Below are positions 53,190 to 62,882 of a DNA stretch of 64,000 bases, piece after piece. The notes beneath the pieces are model-generated. The model did no database searches and was not told where the DNA came from. It was given only the letters and a program-made list of their open reading frames with translations. Location: the NCBI GenBank assembly GCA_964490845.1, contig CAZBED010000008.1, positions 55,422 through 119,421 on the forward strand. Direction: 5' to 3'. Source of the DNA: JADJSS01 sp964490845. GTDB taxonomy: Bacteria > Bacteroidota > Bacteroidia > Chitinophagales > JADIYW01. The translations under genes and the position numbers were made by a program. Within the stretch, counting starts at the first letter, position 1. The number at the start of each line of letters is the position of its first letter.

Positions 53190-54470
53190 ATGAAAATAAT
53201 CAACATTTTTTTTATCTCTTTTGCTTTATCTAATGTAACATTTTTATATGTAACACCGATAATGTATGGCTTTCCGAACACCTCTTTTCCTCTATATTAT
53301 TTTATACTGCGTGCTTTTTTAATCCTGTTATCGTTTTATTTACTTTTACAGATTTTTGACAAATACATAAAACACATAGCAAGCAAAGGCAAACAGGCAG
53401 CATATTCAGCACTGATGATATTCCTGATGTTCTTTTATGCCGCAGAATTATTCCTGACTTTCTATCCTGAAACTAACGGGCTGAACGACACCTATTGTTC
53501 TAAAACCTGGATGTATTATTACTGGAAACAAAACAAACAGAAATTCAGGGATATTGATTTTGATGAGCTGGATGCTAATAAAAAACCGGCCATTGTGTTC
53601 GTCGGCGATTCTTACACGGAAGGCCATGGCATCAAACATCCGGAAGACCGTGTATCAGACCGGATCCGGAAAGCCTTTCCCCAATACACCATATACAATG
53701 CCGGAAAATGCGGATGGGACATTCGTAATGAAAAGAGCCTAATTAAACAAATCCCTATTGAGCCTAAAATCCTGTTTTTGCAAATCTGCTCCAATGACTG
53801 GGATTACCTGTTGAATAACACGGAATATCGTCAGGTAAGACAGGGAGTTTTATTTGCGGAAACAAACTTTTCCATATCGAATTATTCTGTATTGTTTAAC
53901 TATCTGAAATCAAAGAGCGGCCTTTTACTCCAAAATTATTTCGATTACCGTCTAACCGTTGAACAAAGAAAAAAGATTACTGCTGGATTTCAGCTTTCGG
54001 TCTCACCGGACAAACTATCGGACAACCCTTTTATGGCTTTAGAATATTGTTTAAAGCTGTCACGTCTGCCGGATGATTCCCTGCAGCAGGTAGTCTTTTC
54101 GTTGTTCAAAGATTTCGACCCTTCTCTTGGCTTTTTGATAAACCCTGCATTATTTGAAAGCTACCTCAATGAACTGGAAGAAGTACAAATGATATGTAAT
54201 GCCCGAAAAATTAAACTGGTCGTCATTCCCTATCCGGCTCTCGACAAATTCTCTATGAATGTGACTTCAAAATATATCAGCCGTTATTTATGTAATGCCA
54301 TTCAGCAAAAAGGCATTGCCTGCCTTGATATTTATCCGACTTTGAAGAATGCGAACCTAAAACAATATACCGTTAACAACAGCGATAACCATATTAATGC
54401 GGAAGCGTCAAAAATTATTGCCAACCTGCTCACACAGTATTTAAAGAAACATCCGCAGGATTTACAATAA
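53190..54470 (+). CDS. SGNH hydrolase with N-terminal membrane helices
   Basis: A 426-residue protein. About three membrane helices (residues 5-25, 35-55, 72-92) come first. The SGNH domain starts at FVGDSYTEGHG with Ser141 and continues with ICSNDWDY (Asn) and NSDNHIN (Asp/His). It is related to but distinct from the genes at 50089 and 54462. The gene overlaps the convergent SGNH gene by 9 bases at the 3' end. Likely an acyl transferase or esterase for a surface molecule. Confidence 0.8.
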   Translation: MKIINIFFISFALSNVTFLYVTPIMYGFPNTSFPLYYFILRAFLILLSFYLLLQIFDKYIKHIASKGKQAAYSALMIFLMFFYAAELFLTFYPETNGLNDTYCSKTWMYYYWKQNKQKFRDIDFDELDANKKPAIVFVGDSYTEGHGIKHPEDRVSDRIRKAFPQYTIYNAGKCGWDIRNEKSLIKQIPIEPKILFLQICSNDWDYLLNNTEYRQVRQGVLFAETNFSISNYSVLFNYLKSKSGLLLQNYFDYRLTVEQRKKITAGFQLSVSPDKLSDNPFMALEYCLKLSRLPDDSLQQVVFSLFKDFDPSLGFLINPALFESYLNELEEVQMICNARKIKLVVIPYPALDKFSMNVTSKYISRYLCNAIQQKGIACLDIYPTLKNANLKQYTVNNSDNHINAEASKIIANLLTQYLKKHPQDLQ

Positions 54471-55736
54471 CTTTTTTTCGGCAAGCACCTGTGCCACTGT
54501 CTTACCCCAGAACCAATTGCCTTTTGGCCTCATGTGTAAATCTATCCTGTAGTAGAAGGAGTCTAACGGTATTTTATTCACCGACAACTCCTCACGTATA
54601 AATCCATCCATGTAGATGATGTAATAACCGTTTTTTTGTTCAAATGCTTCTTTTGCCCCGTTATAGCTAAAATAATTATTATACAACTCGGACGGCCCGG
54701 GAGAAAATACCAGTACAAACTGTATTCCTTTTGAATTACAATACCGGATATAATCATCTGTCTTATCCAAAATTATCTTCTTCGCATACTGATAATCCTC
54801 ATCGGTCAAGTCATACGGATTCAGATGGAAAAAGCTCCTGACTATCACTCTGAAAATAAATGAAAAAGAGTACGGGTATTCCCAAATCATCCCTTTGCGG
54901 TAGTTAAGTTTATTATTGCCAACAAAGCGTTCGTCGCCTCCGCGGATTGCAATATCACTGATATCAGAGTAATTCAGGTTCAGAATTACCACTTTGGGCC
55001 TTAATACGGGTTGTAAATACCGTAACAACTGATAAGCAAAAACAATATCACTGCCGGATACGCCTCCGTTTATGACTTTATAATTAAGCTGTTGCTGATT
55101 TAGAAAATATTCTAATGAAGCTTCGATGGTAGAATCAGCCGGCGCTCCGACTCCTTCCGTATAGGAATCACCAAGCAATAAAATATTATTGGTACTGGCA
55201 AAAGAACGGAGCGGTTTTTCCCTCAATCCTAATTCATTATGATTATTCTGATAACTGTACTCAATGGTTTTTAGAACATGTTTATTATTAGGCCTTCCCG
55301 TGTAAAGCCCGTTAATCAGTCGATTGCGCTCAAAATTATTAGACAAATATGGTGTCATGAGGGACGGTGAGTTCGCTTCCATATAATTCAGGTATCCCTT
55401 TCCGGATAACTTCAAATAGGTCTCTGCAATAAATAAGATGGCCGCCACTGCCAGTAAATTATAACGTAGGACTTTCCTGCGAACAAACAAAAAAATGGAT
55501 AAGCCAATTATGGCATAAACCAATATTGTCACCTGATATCCGGAATAACCGGTAGTGAAGAAGTATATCGTGAACCAGACAAAGAGCACCCATAACACAG
55601 CAAGCAATCCGGTAAGGTAGTAGAACTTGCGCCAGTATGCTATTTCTACCGGGTTACCTACTTTTTCTGAAACGACCGTAGTCTTCTTTCCGGAAGGTTG
55701 TGATTGTCTGGGAGTTGACTTTTTATGTTTTGCCAT
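54462..55736 (-). CDS. Membrane-anchored SGNH/GDSL hydrolase
   Basis: About 424 residues from the ATG at 55736, where a Lys-rich start (MAKHKKSTPR) fits a cytoplasmic tail. A frame to 55754 is open but has no better start. Two to three membrane helices follow, then NHNELGLREK (same as YNELGLRG in the gene at 50089). Next come LLGDSYTEGVGAPADSTI with Ser191 and a C-terminal Asp/His in RIDLHMRPKG. The strong likeness to the gene at 50089 marks them as paralogues. It lies between an SGNH gene and smc. Confidence 0.82.
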   Translation of the reverse strand: MAKHKKSTPRQSQPSGKKTTVVSEKVGNPVEIAYWRKFYYLTGLLAVLWVLFVWFTIYFFTTGYSGYQVTILVYAIIGLSIFLFVRRKVLRYNLLAVAAILFIAETYLKLSGKGYLNYMEANSPSLMTPYLSNNFERNRLINGLYTGRPNNKHVLKTIEYSYQNNHNELGLREKPLRSFASTNNILLLGDSYTEGVGAPADSTIEASLEYFLNQQQLNYKVINGGVSGSDIVFAYQLLRYLQPVLRPKVVILNLNYSDISDIAIRGGDERFVGNNKLNYRKGMIWEYPYSFSFIFRVIVRSFFHLNPYDLTDEDYQYAKKIILDKTDDYIRYCNSKGIQFVLVFSPGPSELYNNYFSYNGAKEAFEQKNGYYIIYMDGFIREELSVNKIPLDSFYYRIDLHMRPKGNWFWGKTVAQVLAEKKLL

Positions 55737-55815
55737 ATAAAAAAGTACTTCCAAAGTACAAATAAAAATGTAATCCCTGCTGATGAGCTTGCCTAAAGCT
55801 GGAATAAGTTAAAGA

Positions 55816-58800
55816 CTAATTCAAACTGCTGAAGTCCACCGGTACCACTCTCGAAATCCCCTGCTTCACCATCGTCACCCCGTAGATGGAGTCAACACTG
55901 GCCATCGTGGATTTGTTGTGCGTAACTATAATGAACTGAGAATTCGTGGAAAATTTACGGATAGCATCATTGAATTTCTTGATATTGGTATCATCCAGCG
56001 GCGCATCCACCTCATCCAGAATACAGAACGGCGCCGGTTTGTAGAGATACAAGCCGAACAACAACGACAAGGCCGTCAACGTCTTCTCACCGCCTGAAAG
56101 CTGATTGATGCTCTGCGGACGTTTTCCTTTAGGTTTCGCTATAATATCAATATCGGATTCCAACGGATCATCCGGATTCACCAGTACCAAATCGCAATTA
56201 TCATCATCTGTAAACATGCTTCTGAACACACTGATGAAATTCTCACGAACTGCATGGAATGTTTCCAGAAACTGCCCTTTGGCGGTATTTTCAATTTCCT
56301 GCATGGTTTCCAGCAAATTCGTTTTGGAATCAATCAAATCCTGTTTCTGGGTAGTAATAAAATCAAATCGTTCCTTCATCTCATTATACGCCTCTTCTGC
56401 CATCGGGTTCACTTCGCCGAAATTTTCAATTCTGCGTTTTACTTTCTCCAGTCTGTCCTGCAAATCATCTTTAGGCGTTTCCGGCAATGCCAAAGAAGAC
56501 GTAAATTCTTCCGCATCGATATGAAACTCTATAGACAAGCGCTCTTTCAGCACATTCAGCTTCAGTTTCAAATCGCTGAGCAACTCTTTTTTATTCATTA
56601 TTGTTTGCTCGATTTGCTGTTTCACCCTGTTTTTCTCCCGGATAGCATCTTCTATGGCTGTGATGCCTTCCTTCACTTTATAATAATCCGTTTCCTGATC
56701 GGATAAGGTCTGCATCTGCAGTTCTTTCTCTTTATAGGACTCGATTAATTCCGCTTCTATTTTTGCAATGCTCTCTTCCAGAATATCAATTTCCAGCTGC
56801 GCATTTTCAATATCCTCTGAGGCTGTTTTCAGGCGATTTTGGTTTTCTTCGAGCTGATGTTGTTTGTAGGTCAACGTTTGTTGATTCGACTTCAACTTAT
56901 TTTCCTGTTGTATAAATTTGATATTTGCCTGATTAAACGTTTGTGAAAACTGGTTGTATAATTCGTTTGCTCTTCTGAAATCATTCTCGAGATTATCCAA
57001 GGCCTCCTTATCCTGCATGGACGCCTGAATATGTTCGGACAATGCCATTTTCAACGGTTCTGTTTCCAGCAATATCGCGGCAATCTGCTCCTGAATGGCC
57101 TGTGCCTGAGAAGTAATCTTGCCAATGGAATTTTCTTCACTTTCAATTTTTGATTTCTTCACCACTAACTCTTTTTCTACCTGCTGCCACTCATGCACTT
57201 CGCGTTCAATGACATTTCGGAAAGAATTGACTTTCAGATGCTGCAATTCATTAAAATTATCCTGTGTGATTTTTTTCAGATCCATCACCTCCAGTTCCAG
57301 TTCCTTAATTTCTTTTTCCAGTATTTCAAGGTTTTTAATACGCCCCAATCGCTTACCTTCAAATAAACCGACGGCCCCGCCGGAAATCTGTTTATCAGAT
57401 TTTAGTAAATGCCCTGAATTGGAAATAATGAAGACATCCTTCTTATTTTCCAGCTGGTTAAAAATATGGGAAACATCTTTATGTTCTTCGGCGATATAAA
57501 TACCCTGCAGCAAATAGGATAATAACGGCTGATATTTCTCGTCTATTTGTACAACGTCCAATGCTTTTATTGCATTGTCAACCGCAATCTGACGGCCATC
57601 GGCCGCCGACCGTTTAAAATAATCTAAAATCAAAAAGCTGGCCTTCCCTACTGAACTTTGCGACAAGATATCGATGGCGTTTAACGCTTCGTTCTCCGTA
57701 TCCACCACAAAATTATTGAGATAGGGCTGCAGTACGCTTTCAATAGCCACCCGGTATTTTTCTTCCGAATAGATGATATCCGATAGCAGCGGCGTATCTT
57801 TCAGCCAGTTGACGTTCTTTTTCAGGAATTTGATAGATTCCGGAAACCCTTCCAGGTTGTCTATCATATTTTTGGTCAGCTTATATTCGTTGTTTTTCGC
57901 GTCGAGTGTCCTGTTTTTATTGGTCAGTTCCTGGCGAAGGTGTTCCGTCTTTTCCTCCAGCGACTTAATCTTTTCATTATTCTCCTCTTCCTTCCTGCGC
58001 AAATCTTCCACTAACAATTTCTGTTTGGAAATCTTTTCTTCCGTGTGCACAATATCACTCTTCAGACTTTCCAGTGTCTTAATGCGCTCTTCATTCTCAA
58101 ACATGGAACGCTGCGCACTCAGCTGTAGTGCTTCATGCTGCGATTCTTTAACGGCAATCAGTTTTTCCGTCTCAGTAATCTTATTACTGCTCTGTACGTG
58201 TTTGGTTCTGGCGGCATCCAGATTATTTCTGAAATCTATGTTGGTATTGCGCTGTTCTTCCAGTTTGGCTTTGGCTTCATCAAATTCAACCCGAATGACT
58301 TCCAGTTTCTGCTCGTCCTCCTGATTGTAGGTGGTCAGGTGTTCTATTTCCTTGCCCAAACTTTCAATAATGGACGTTGCCTGTGTGATTTGATTGTTGA
58401 GCTGAATAATCTTGTCTTTCAGAAATGACGACTTTTGCTGGTCTATTTTTTTCTGACTTTCTTTTTCCTGCAATTGCGACAAAAAAGTATTCAGTTGTTT
58501 TTGCTGGTCGGACAATGATTTTTCCTTTTCCAGAACTGCCAGTTTTTCCTTTTCCAACTGAGCCTCCGCCGATTCCATCTGAGTGGAAATTTCGAGACGT
58601 TTGTCTTCCTGTTCTTCTATCTCTTTGTTAGAAAGTACAAAACTCTCATTGATGCCATGTAATTCATATTTTGACAAATCAATACTTATGACTTTGTACT
58701 CGTCCTTGTAATTCTTGTACTGACGTGCTTTTCTAGCCTGCGACTCCAATGATTTGAGATTTTTGTCAATCTCAAACAACAAGTCTTCCACGCGGTTGAG

Positions 58801-59361
58801 GTCGGCCTCGGTGGCCTGCAACTTAGCCAGCGTTTCTTTTTTACGTGTTTTATATTTGGAGATACCTGCCGCCTGCTCAATCAGGGTGCGTCTGGCATTG
58901 TCCACGTTGTTGAGAATCTGGTCTATCATCTTTAATTCGATGATGGCATAAGAATCTGTGCTGATGCCTGTATCCATGAACAAATCGCGGATATCTTTCA
59001 GCCGGCAGGAGACGCCGTTCAGCTTATAATCGCTGTCGCCGTCGCGTTCTACCGTCCGCGTAATGGTAACGCTGGAAAACTCTGTCGGAAGCAGGTTTTT
59101 GGTATTATCGAGTGTTAAAGACACTTCCGCTACGTTGGCGGCGGCCTTATCTTTGGAGCCGTTGAAAATCATATTATCCATCTTTTCCAGACGTAAGGCC
59201 TTGGTTTTCTGTTCACCTAACACCCAACGGATGGCATCTACCACATTCGACTTCCCGCAGCCATTCGGGCCAACAATACCCGTAATATTATTCTCAAAAT
59301 TGATTTGAGTTTTATCGGCAAAACTCTTAAATCCCTTAATATCTATACTTCGCAATCTCAT
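55816..59361 (-). CDS. smc: Chromosome segregation protein SMC
   Basis: About 1181 residues from the ATG at 59361. A TTG three codons earlier is a less likely start. Walker A GPNGCGKSNVV lies near residue 30, long coiled coils flank a hinge domain in the middle (about 500-660), and the C-terminal ABC signature LSGGEKT precedes the Walker B FCILDEVDAPLDD. SMC dimers with ScpA/ScpB organise and segregate the chromosome. The length is normal and the gene is intact. No scpA or scpB is next to it. Confidence 0.97.
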   Translation of the reverse strand: MRLRSIDIKGFKSFADKTQINFENNITGIVGPNGCGKSNVVDAIRWVLGEQKTKALRLEKMDNMIFNGSKDKAAANVAEVSLTLDNTKNLLPTEFSSVTITRTVERDGDSDYKLNGVSCRLKDIRDLFMDTGISTDSYAIIELKMIDQILNNVDNARRTLIEQAAGISKYKTRKKETLAKLQATEADLNRVEDLLFEIDKNLKSLESQARKARQYKNYKDEYKVISIDLSKYELHGINESFVLSNKEIEEQEDKRLEISTQMESAEAQLEKEKLAVLEKEKSLSDQQKQLNTFLSQLQEKESQKKIDQQKSSFLKDKIIQLNNQITQATSIIESLGKEIEHLTTYNQEDEQKLEVIRVEFDEAKAKLEEQRNTNIDFRNNLDAARTKHVQSSNKITETEKLIAVKESQHEALQLSAQRSMFENEERIKTLESLKSDIVHTEEKISKQKLLVEDLRRKEEENNEKIKSLEEKTEHLRQELTNKNRTLDAKNNEYKLTKNMIDNLEGFPESIKFLKKNVNWLKDTPLLSDIIYSEEKYRVAIESVLQPYLNNFVVDTENEALNAIDILSQSSVGKASFLILDYFKRSAADGRQIAVDNAIKALDVVQIDEKYQPLLSYLLQGIYIAEEHKDVSHIFNQLENKKDVFIISNSGHLLKSDKQISGGAVGLFEGKRLGRIKNLEILEKEIKELELEVMDLKKITQDNFNELQHLKVNSFRNVIEREVHEWQQVEKELVVKKSKIESEENSIGKITSQAQAIQEQIAAILLETEPLKMALSEHIQASMQDKEALDNLENDFRRANELYNQFSQTFNQANIKFIQQENKLKSNQQTLTYKQHQLEENQNRLKTASEDIENAQLEIDILEESIAKIEAELIESYKEKELQMQTLSDQETDYYKVKEGITAIEDAIREKNRVKQQIEQTIMNKKELLSDLKLKLNVLKERLSIEFHIDAEEFTSSLALPETPKDDLQDRLEKVKRRIENFGEVNPMAEEAYNEMKERFDFITTQKQDLIDSKTNLLETMQEIENTAKGQFLETFHAVRENFISVFRSMFTDDDNCDLVLVNPDDPLESDIDIIAKPKGKRPQSINQLSGGEKTLTALSLLFGLYLYKPAPFCILDEVDAPLDDTNIKKFNDAIRKFSTNSQFIIVTHNKSTMASVDSIYGVTMVKQGISRVVPVDFSSLN

Positions 59362-59499
59362 AACGAGCAAATATACACGAAAAGGTGCATTAGGATTTTA
59401 ATAAGAGCCTTATAGTTATTGACAATTTGCAAAGATTTTTAACAAAAATGGTGGATAATATTATAGAGGGAAAGTTGTGTAACTTTTAAAGAAAAATAG

Positions 59500-59573
59500 T
59501 GACCGCGGAAGGATTCGAACCCTCAACCCTCAGAGCCGAAATCTGATATTCTATCCAGTTGAACTACGCAGCC
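59500..59573 (-). tRNA. tRNA-Arg (anticodon TCG)
   Basis: 74 bases on the minus strand fold as a cloverleaf. The acceptor GGCTGCG pairs with CGCGGTC (two G-T wobbles), and a GTTC/GAAT D stem is present. The anticodon stem TCAGA/TCTGA has the loop TTTCGGC giving anticodon TCG, which reads CGA. The T arm GAGGG-TTCGAAT-CCTTC is standard. CCA is not encoded. The gene stands between smc and the thioesterase gene in a 358-base gap; I see nothing else there. Confidence 0.93.
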
Positions 59574-59729
59574 ATCAATTAAAAGTTGGGGGAAAATCCA
59601 CCACAACACCAATTCTGAGTTGCAAAAATATCTCATTTTTCTGATTTATAAAATCAAAATCGAAGATTAACGGTTAATTTAAAAACAAATTGAATCGTAA
59701 TTTGTAATTTGTACAGCTAATTCGTTCAT

Positions 59730-60266
59730 ATGCAGACTCATAAAGTTTCCGAAACGCTTAATATCCAGACCGAGCTCATCATGCCGGCACACACCAACCC
59801 CATCGGTAACCTGATGGGTGGCCACCTCCTAAGCTGGATGGATGTCTGCGCCGGTATTTCGGCCATCAAACATATCGGTGGCATATCGGTGACTGCCAGC
59901 CTCGACAATGTATCCTTTAACTTACCTATTAAAATGGGCGATATCGTCGTTTTGAAATCCTTCGTCACACGCTCCTTTAACACTTCCATGGAAGTTATAT
60001 GTGAAGTATTTATCAAAAACATTAAAACCCAGGAAGAAGTCAAGTCGCATGAGGCCTTTTTTACATTTGTCGGGCTTGATTTTCAGGGTAAACCAATTAA
60101 GGCGGCACCTGTCATACCCGAAACCGAGCGGGAAATAGAATTGTATGAAGACGCCATGCACCGCCGGGAGCTGCGGCTCATCAATGCCGGAAAATTAAAC
60201 CCAAAAGATGCACATCAGCTCAGAAAAGAGTTGTTCAACGACGACGATGGTGTGACGGTTATCTAA
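59730..60266 (+). CDS. Acyl-CoA thioesterase (hotdog fold, YciA/BFIT-like)
   Basis: A 178-residue hotdog protein. The block HTNPIGNLMGGHLLSWMDVCAG (split by its conserved Asn and Asp) is the active-site helix region of acyl-CoA hydrolases. It would release free fatty acid from acyl-CoA. The C-terminal 45 residues are charged and beyond the core. It is a single gene, rightward, ahead of the ATP-grasp operon. Confidence 0.88.
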   Translation: MQTHKVSETLNIQTELIMPAHTNPIGNLMGGHLLSWMDVCAGISAIKHIGGISVTASLDNVSFNLPIKMGDIVVLKSFVTRSFNTSMEVICEVFIKNIKTQEEVKSHEAFFTFVGLDFQGKPIKAAPVIPETEREIELYEDAMHRRELRLINAGKLNPKDAHQLRKELFNDDDGVTVI

Positions 60267-60406
60267 CAGCATAGGATTTCATTACTTTAGTTTACAACTA
60301 AAAATATGTTTACTATTTGGTTAAACTTATTATGTTTTTAAACTACTTGAATGAAATTTTAAAAAATTATACTTATCATGTATCGAATTGTATCAACCAC
60401 ACGTTC

Positions 60407-61843
60407 ATGATTTTTGAGAAATACCATACGCGTAACGGATTTTGGGATGAAATGGCGCTCGCTGAAGGCACTATTCGTCCGCATTATGAAAGCATTTTCC
60501 GTCAATTGAACAATATTCATTTAGACGTATTGAACAAAAAGGAAGAGATTGCTAAAAAACTGTTCATGAATCAGGGCATCACCTTCACCGTCTATTCTGA
60601 CAATGAAGGTATAGAACGTATTTTCCCGTTTGACATCATTCCGCGTATCATTACCGCTGCCGACTGGGATTATTTAGAGAAGGGTATCGCACAACGGCTG
60701 AAAGCGCTCAATTTTTTCCTCAAGGATATTTACCACTATCAGAATATCATAAAAGACGGCATTATCCCCGCAAATTTAATCGTGTCCTGCCCGCATTACA
60801 ACCGCGAAGTTTTTGGCATTCAGGTGCCTTATGATATCTATGTGCATATTGCCGGCATTGACCTCGTGCGCGACTCTGACGGAACTTATTATGTGCTGGA
60901 AGACAATCTCCGGACTCCGTCAGGTGTTTCCTATATGCTGGAAAACAGAGATGTGACCAAACGAATTTTTCCGGAGCTTATGAATGAGTATAACGTCCGG
61001 AAAGTATCGGACTATCCTATTTTATTACATAATATTCTGGTGTCACTGGCTCCAAAGCAAATCCAAAATCCAACGATTGTGCTGCTGACACCGGGCATAT
61101 ATAATTCCGCTTACTATGAACATACGTTTCTTGCCCGTTATATGGGTATAGAGCTGGTGGAAGGAAGGGATTTGTTAGTCGACAACCATAAGGTGTATAT
61201 GAAAACCACACATGGATTGAGACAGGTAGACGTTATTTACAGACGGGTGGACGATGAATTTTTAGATCCGTTAGTATTGCGACCGGACAGCTTGCTGGGC
61301 GTTCCCGGACTGGTATCCGCCTACCGCAAAGGAAATGTAGCTATCGTCAATGCGATGGGCAATGGCGTAGCCGACGATAAAGCCGTGTATGCCTATGTTC
61401 CGGAAATGATAAAATACTACCTGAATGAAGAACCAATTCTGAAAAACGTACCGACGTATCGCATGGAAATTCCGGAAGAGCGTGCATATGCTTTTGACAA
61501 CATGCACAAGATGGTGATTAAAAAAACCAATGAAAGTGGCGGCTATGGCATGCTGATGGGGGAAAGCGCAACAGAAGAAGAAATAGAAAAATTCAAAGCC
61601 GCCATCTTGAAAGAACCCCGCTCCTACATTGCTCAGCCAACCGTAAAAATTTCAACGGTGCCCTGTTATATTGACGGCAAGCTGGTTCCGCGCCATATCG
61701 ACCTGAGGCCATATGCATTATGCGGGCCGGAAGGTGTAAAACTGGTTGCCGGAGGATTGACGAGAGTGGCGCTGAAAGAAAATTCGCTGGTGGTGAACTC
61801 CTCACAGGGCGGTGGCAGTAAAGATACGTGGGTGATTGATTGA
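60407..61843 (+). CDS. Circularly permuted type 2 ATP-grasp protein
   Basis: About 478 residues from the ATG at 60407, the start that gives the usual family length. A frame from a TTG at 60317 adds 30 unconserved residues. Family landmarks are RPHYESIFRQL at the start, FPFDIIPRII, VLEDNLRTPSGVSYMLENR, VDVIYRRVDDEFLDP and a C-terminal IDLRPYALCG. The family is a permuted ATP-grasp that should join an acid to an amine, but substrates are unknown. It leads the conserved triplet with alpha-E and transglutaminase-like proteins, which is thought to act on a peptide or protein. Confidence 0.92.
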   Translation: MIFEKYHTRNGFWDEMALAEGTIRPHYESIFRQLNNIHLDVLNKKEEIAKKLFMNQGITFTVYSDNEGIERIFPFDIIPRIITAADWDYLEKGIAQRLKALNFFLKDIYHYQNIIKDGIIPANLIVSCPHYNREVFGIQVPYDIYVHIAGIDLVRDSDGTYYVLEDNLRTPSGVSYMLENRDVTKRIFPELMNEYNVRKVSDYPILLHNILVSLAPKQIQNPTIVLLTPGIYNSAYYEHTFLARYMGIELVEGRDLLVDNHKVYMKTTHGLRQVDVIYRRVDDEFLDPLVLRPDSLLGVPGLVSAYRKGNVAIVNAMGNGVADDKAVYAYVPEMIKYYLNEEPILKNVPTYRMEIPEERAYAFDNMHKMVIKKTNESGGYGMLMGESATEEEIEKFKAAILKEPRSYIAQPTVKISTVPCYIDGKLVPRHIDLRPYALCGPEGVKLVAGGLTRVALKENSLVVNSSQGGGSKDTWVID

Positions 61844-61895
61844 GAATCAGGAGCAAGGAACTCGGAACAAAGAGAAATAAAAATGAAAACAAAAG

Positions 61896-62834
61896 ATGCT
61901 GAGTAGAATTGCTGAATCACTGTTTTGGATGAACCGCTATGTGGAGCGTGCGGAAGGCATGCTGCGTATGCTGAAGATTAATTTTGTTACCTCATTGGAC
62001 AAAAATGAATCGTATCAGTATAACTGGAGCCCGGTTTTACAGATTTTTACTGAACTGAACGAACGTGAAATTGATAAAATAAAAGACGACACGAACGCCG
62101 CGTTGATATACATGATTACCGAAAAAAACAATCCCAATTCTATACGGTCTATTATCACAAAAGCACGGGAGAATGCACGTGGCGTGCAGGACCATATTAC
62201 CAAAGAGGTTTGGGAAAGCATAAACGAATATTATCAAAAAGTGAGCAGCAAAAGGATAGAAGAACTCCTGGAATCCGGTGAACAGCTGTACACCATATCC
62301 TCCCTGATTGACCAGAGCCTTTATTTTTATGGCGTTTCCGAAGTGACAATGCCCAGAGGCGAAGGCTGGAACTTTATGAATATCGGTAAATTTATTGAAC
62401 GTTCCATCCAGACGGCCGATATCCTGGACATCAAGTTCCACGATATAGAATATGACCTGAACAACCCGATGGATATTCCGTACTGGAAAAATTTACTGCT
62501 TTCCGTTTCGGGTTATGAGTACTACATGAAAACCTATCATACGGGGCTGCAGACGCAGAATGTACTGGACATGATTATCATGAACACCAATTTTCCGCGC
62601 TCCATCCTGTATTCCGTAAAAAAAATCAGTCATATCATGGAAAAGATAGGGCATGAACGCACCGAAGCCGACCTGCAACTGGAAAAAAATATCGGACGAC
62701 TAAGAAGCCGGATTGAATACTCCGATCTGGAATCCATATCAAAAATCGGACTACATCAATATTTAGATGAAATTATTGATGATGTATTTACATTCAGCAA
62801 TAAACTGAGTAAGGTATATTTTGCGTATCATTGA
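61896..62834 (+). CDS. Alpha-E domain-containing protein
   Basis: A 312-residue, mostly helical protein of the alpha-E (DUF403) family. It opens with LSRIAESLFWMNRYVERAEGMLRM split at its conserved Arg, the family's defining block, and continues with PRGEGWNFMNIGKFIERS. Its role is unknown but it is nearly always next to a permuted ATP-grasp and a transglutaminase-like protein, as here. A purine-rich spacer of about 50 bases (AGGAGCAAGGAACTCGGAAC) separates it from the ATP-grasp gene and resembles the spacer before the four-helix-bundle gene at 9817. Confidence 0.92.
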   Translation: MLSRIAESLFWMNRYVERAEGMLRMLKINFVTSLDKNESYQYNWSPVLQIFTELNEREIDKIKDDTNAALIYMITEKNNPNSIRSIITKARENARGVQDHITKEVWESINEYYQKVSSKRIEELLESGEQLYTISSLIDQSLYFYGVSEVTMPRGEGWNFMNIGKFIERSIQTADILDIKFHDIEYDLNNPMDIPYWKNLLLSVSGYEYYMKTYHTGLQTQNVLDMIIMNTNFPRSILYSVKKISHIMEKIGHERTEADLQLEKNIGRLRSRIEYSDLESISKIGLHQYLDEIIDDVFTFSNKLSKVYFAYH

Positions 62835-62882
62835 AAAAAGATTTATTTAGAACAAAACTCATTTCCTAACCGTACCGCATTC

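Noticed and set aside
57773..58324. 183-codon Ser/Phe/Leu-rich frame antisense to smc
   Set aside because: The composition is the mirror image of coiled-coil codons; smc is intact across this region.
59500..59573. tRNA-Arg as attachment site for an integrated island
   Set aside because: No integrase and no repeated tRNA 3' end was found in the window; smc lies between it and the island.
60317..60406. Extended start of the ATP-grasp protein
   Set aside because: It needs a TTG start and adds residues unlike the family; starting at 60407 gives the normal length.
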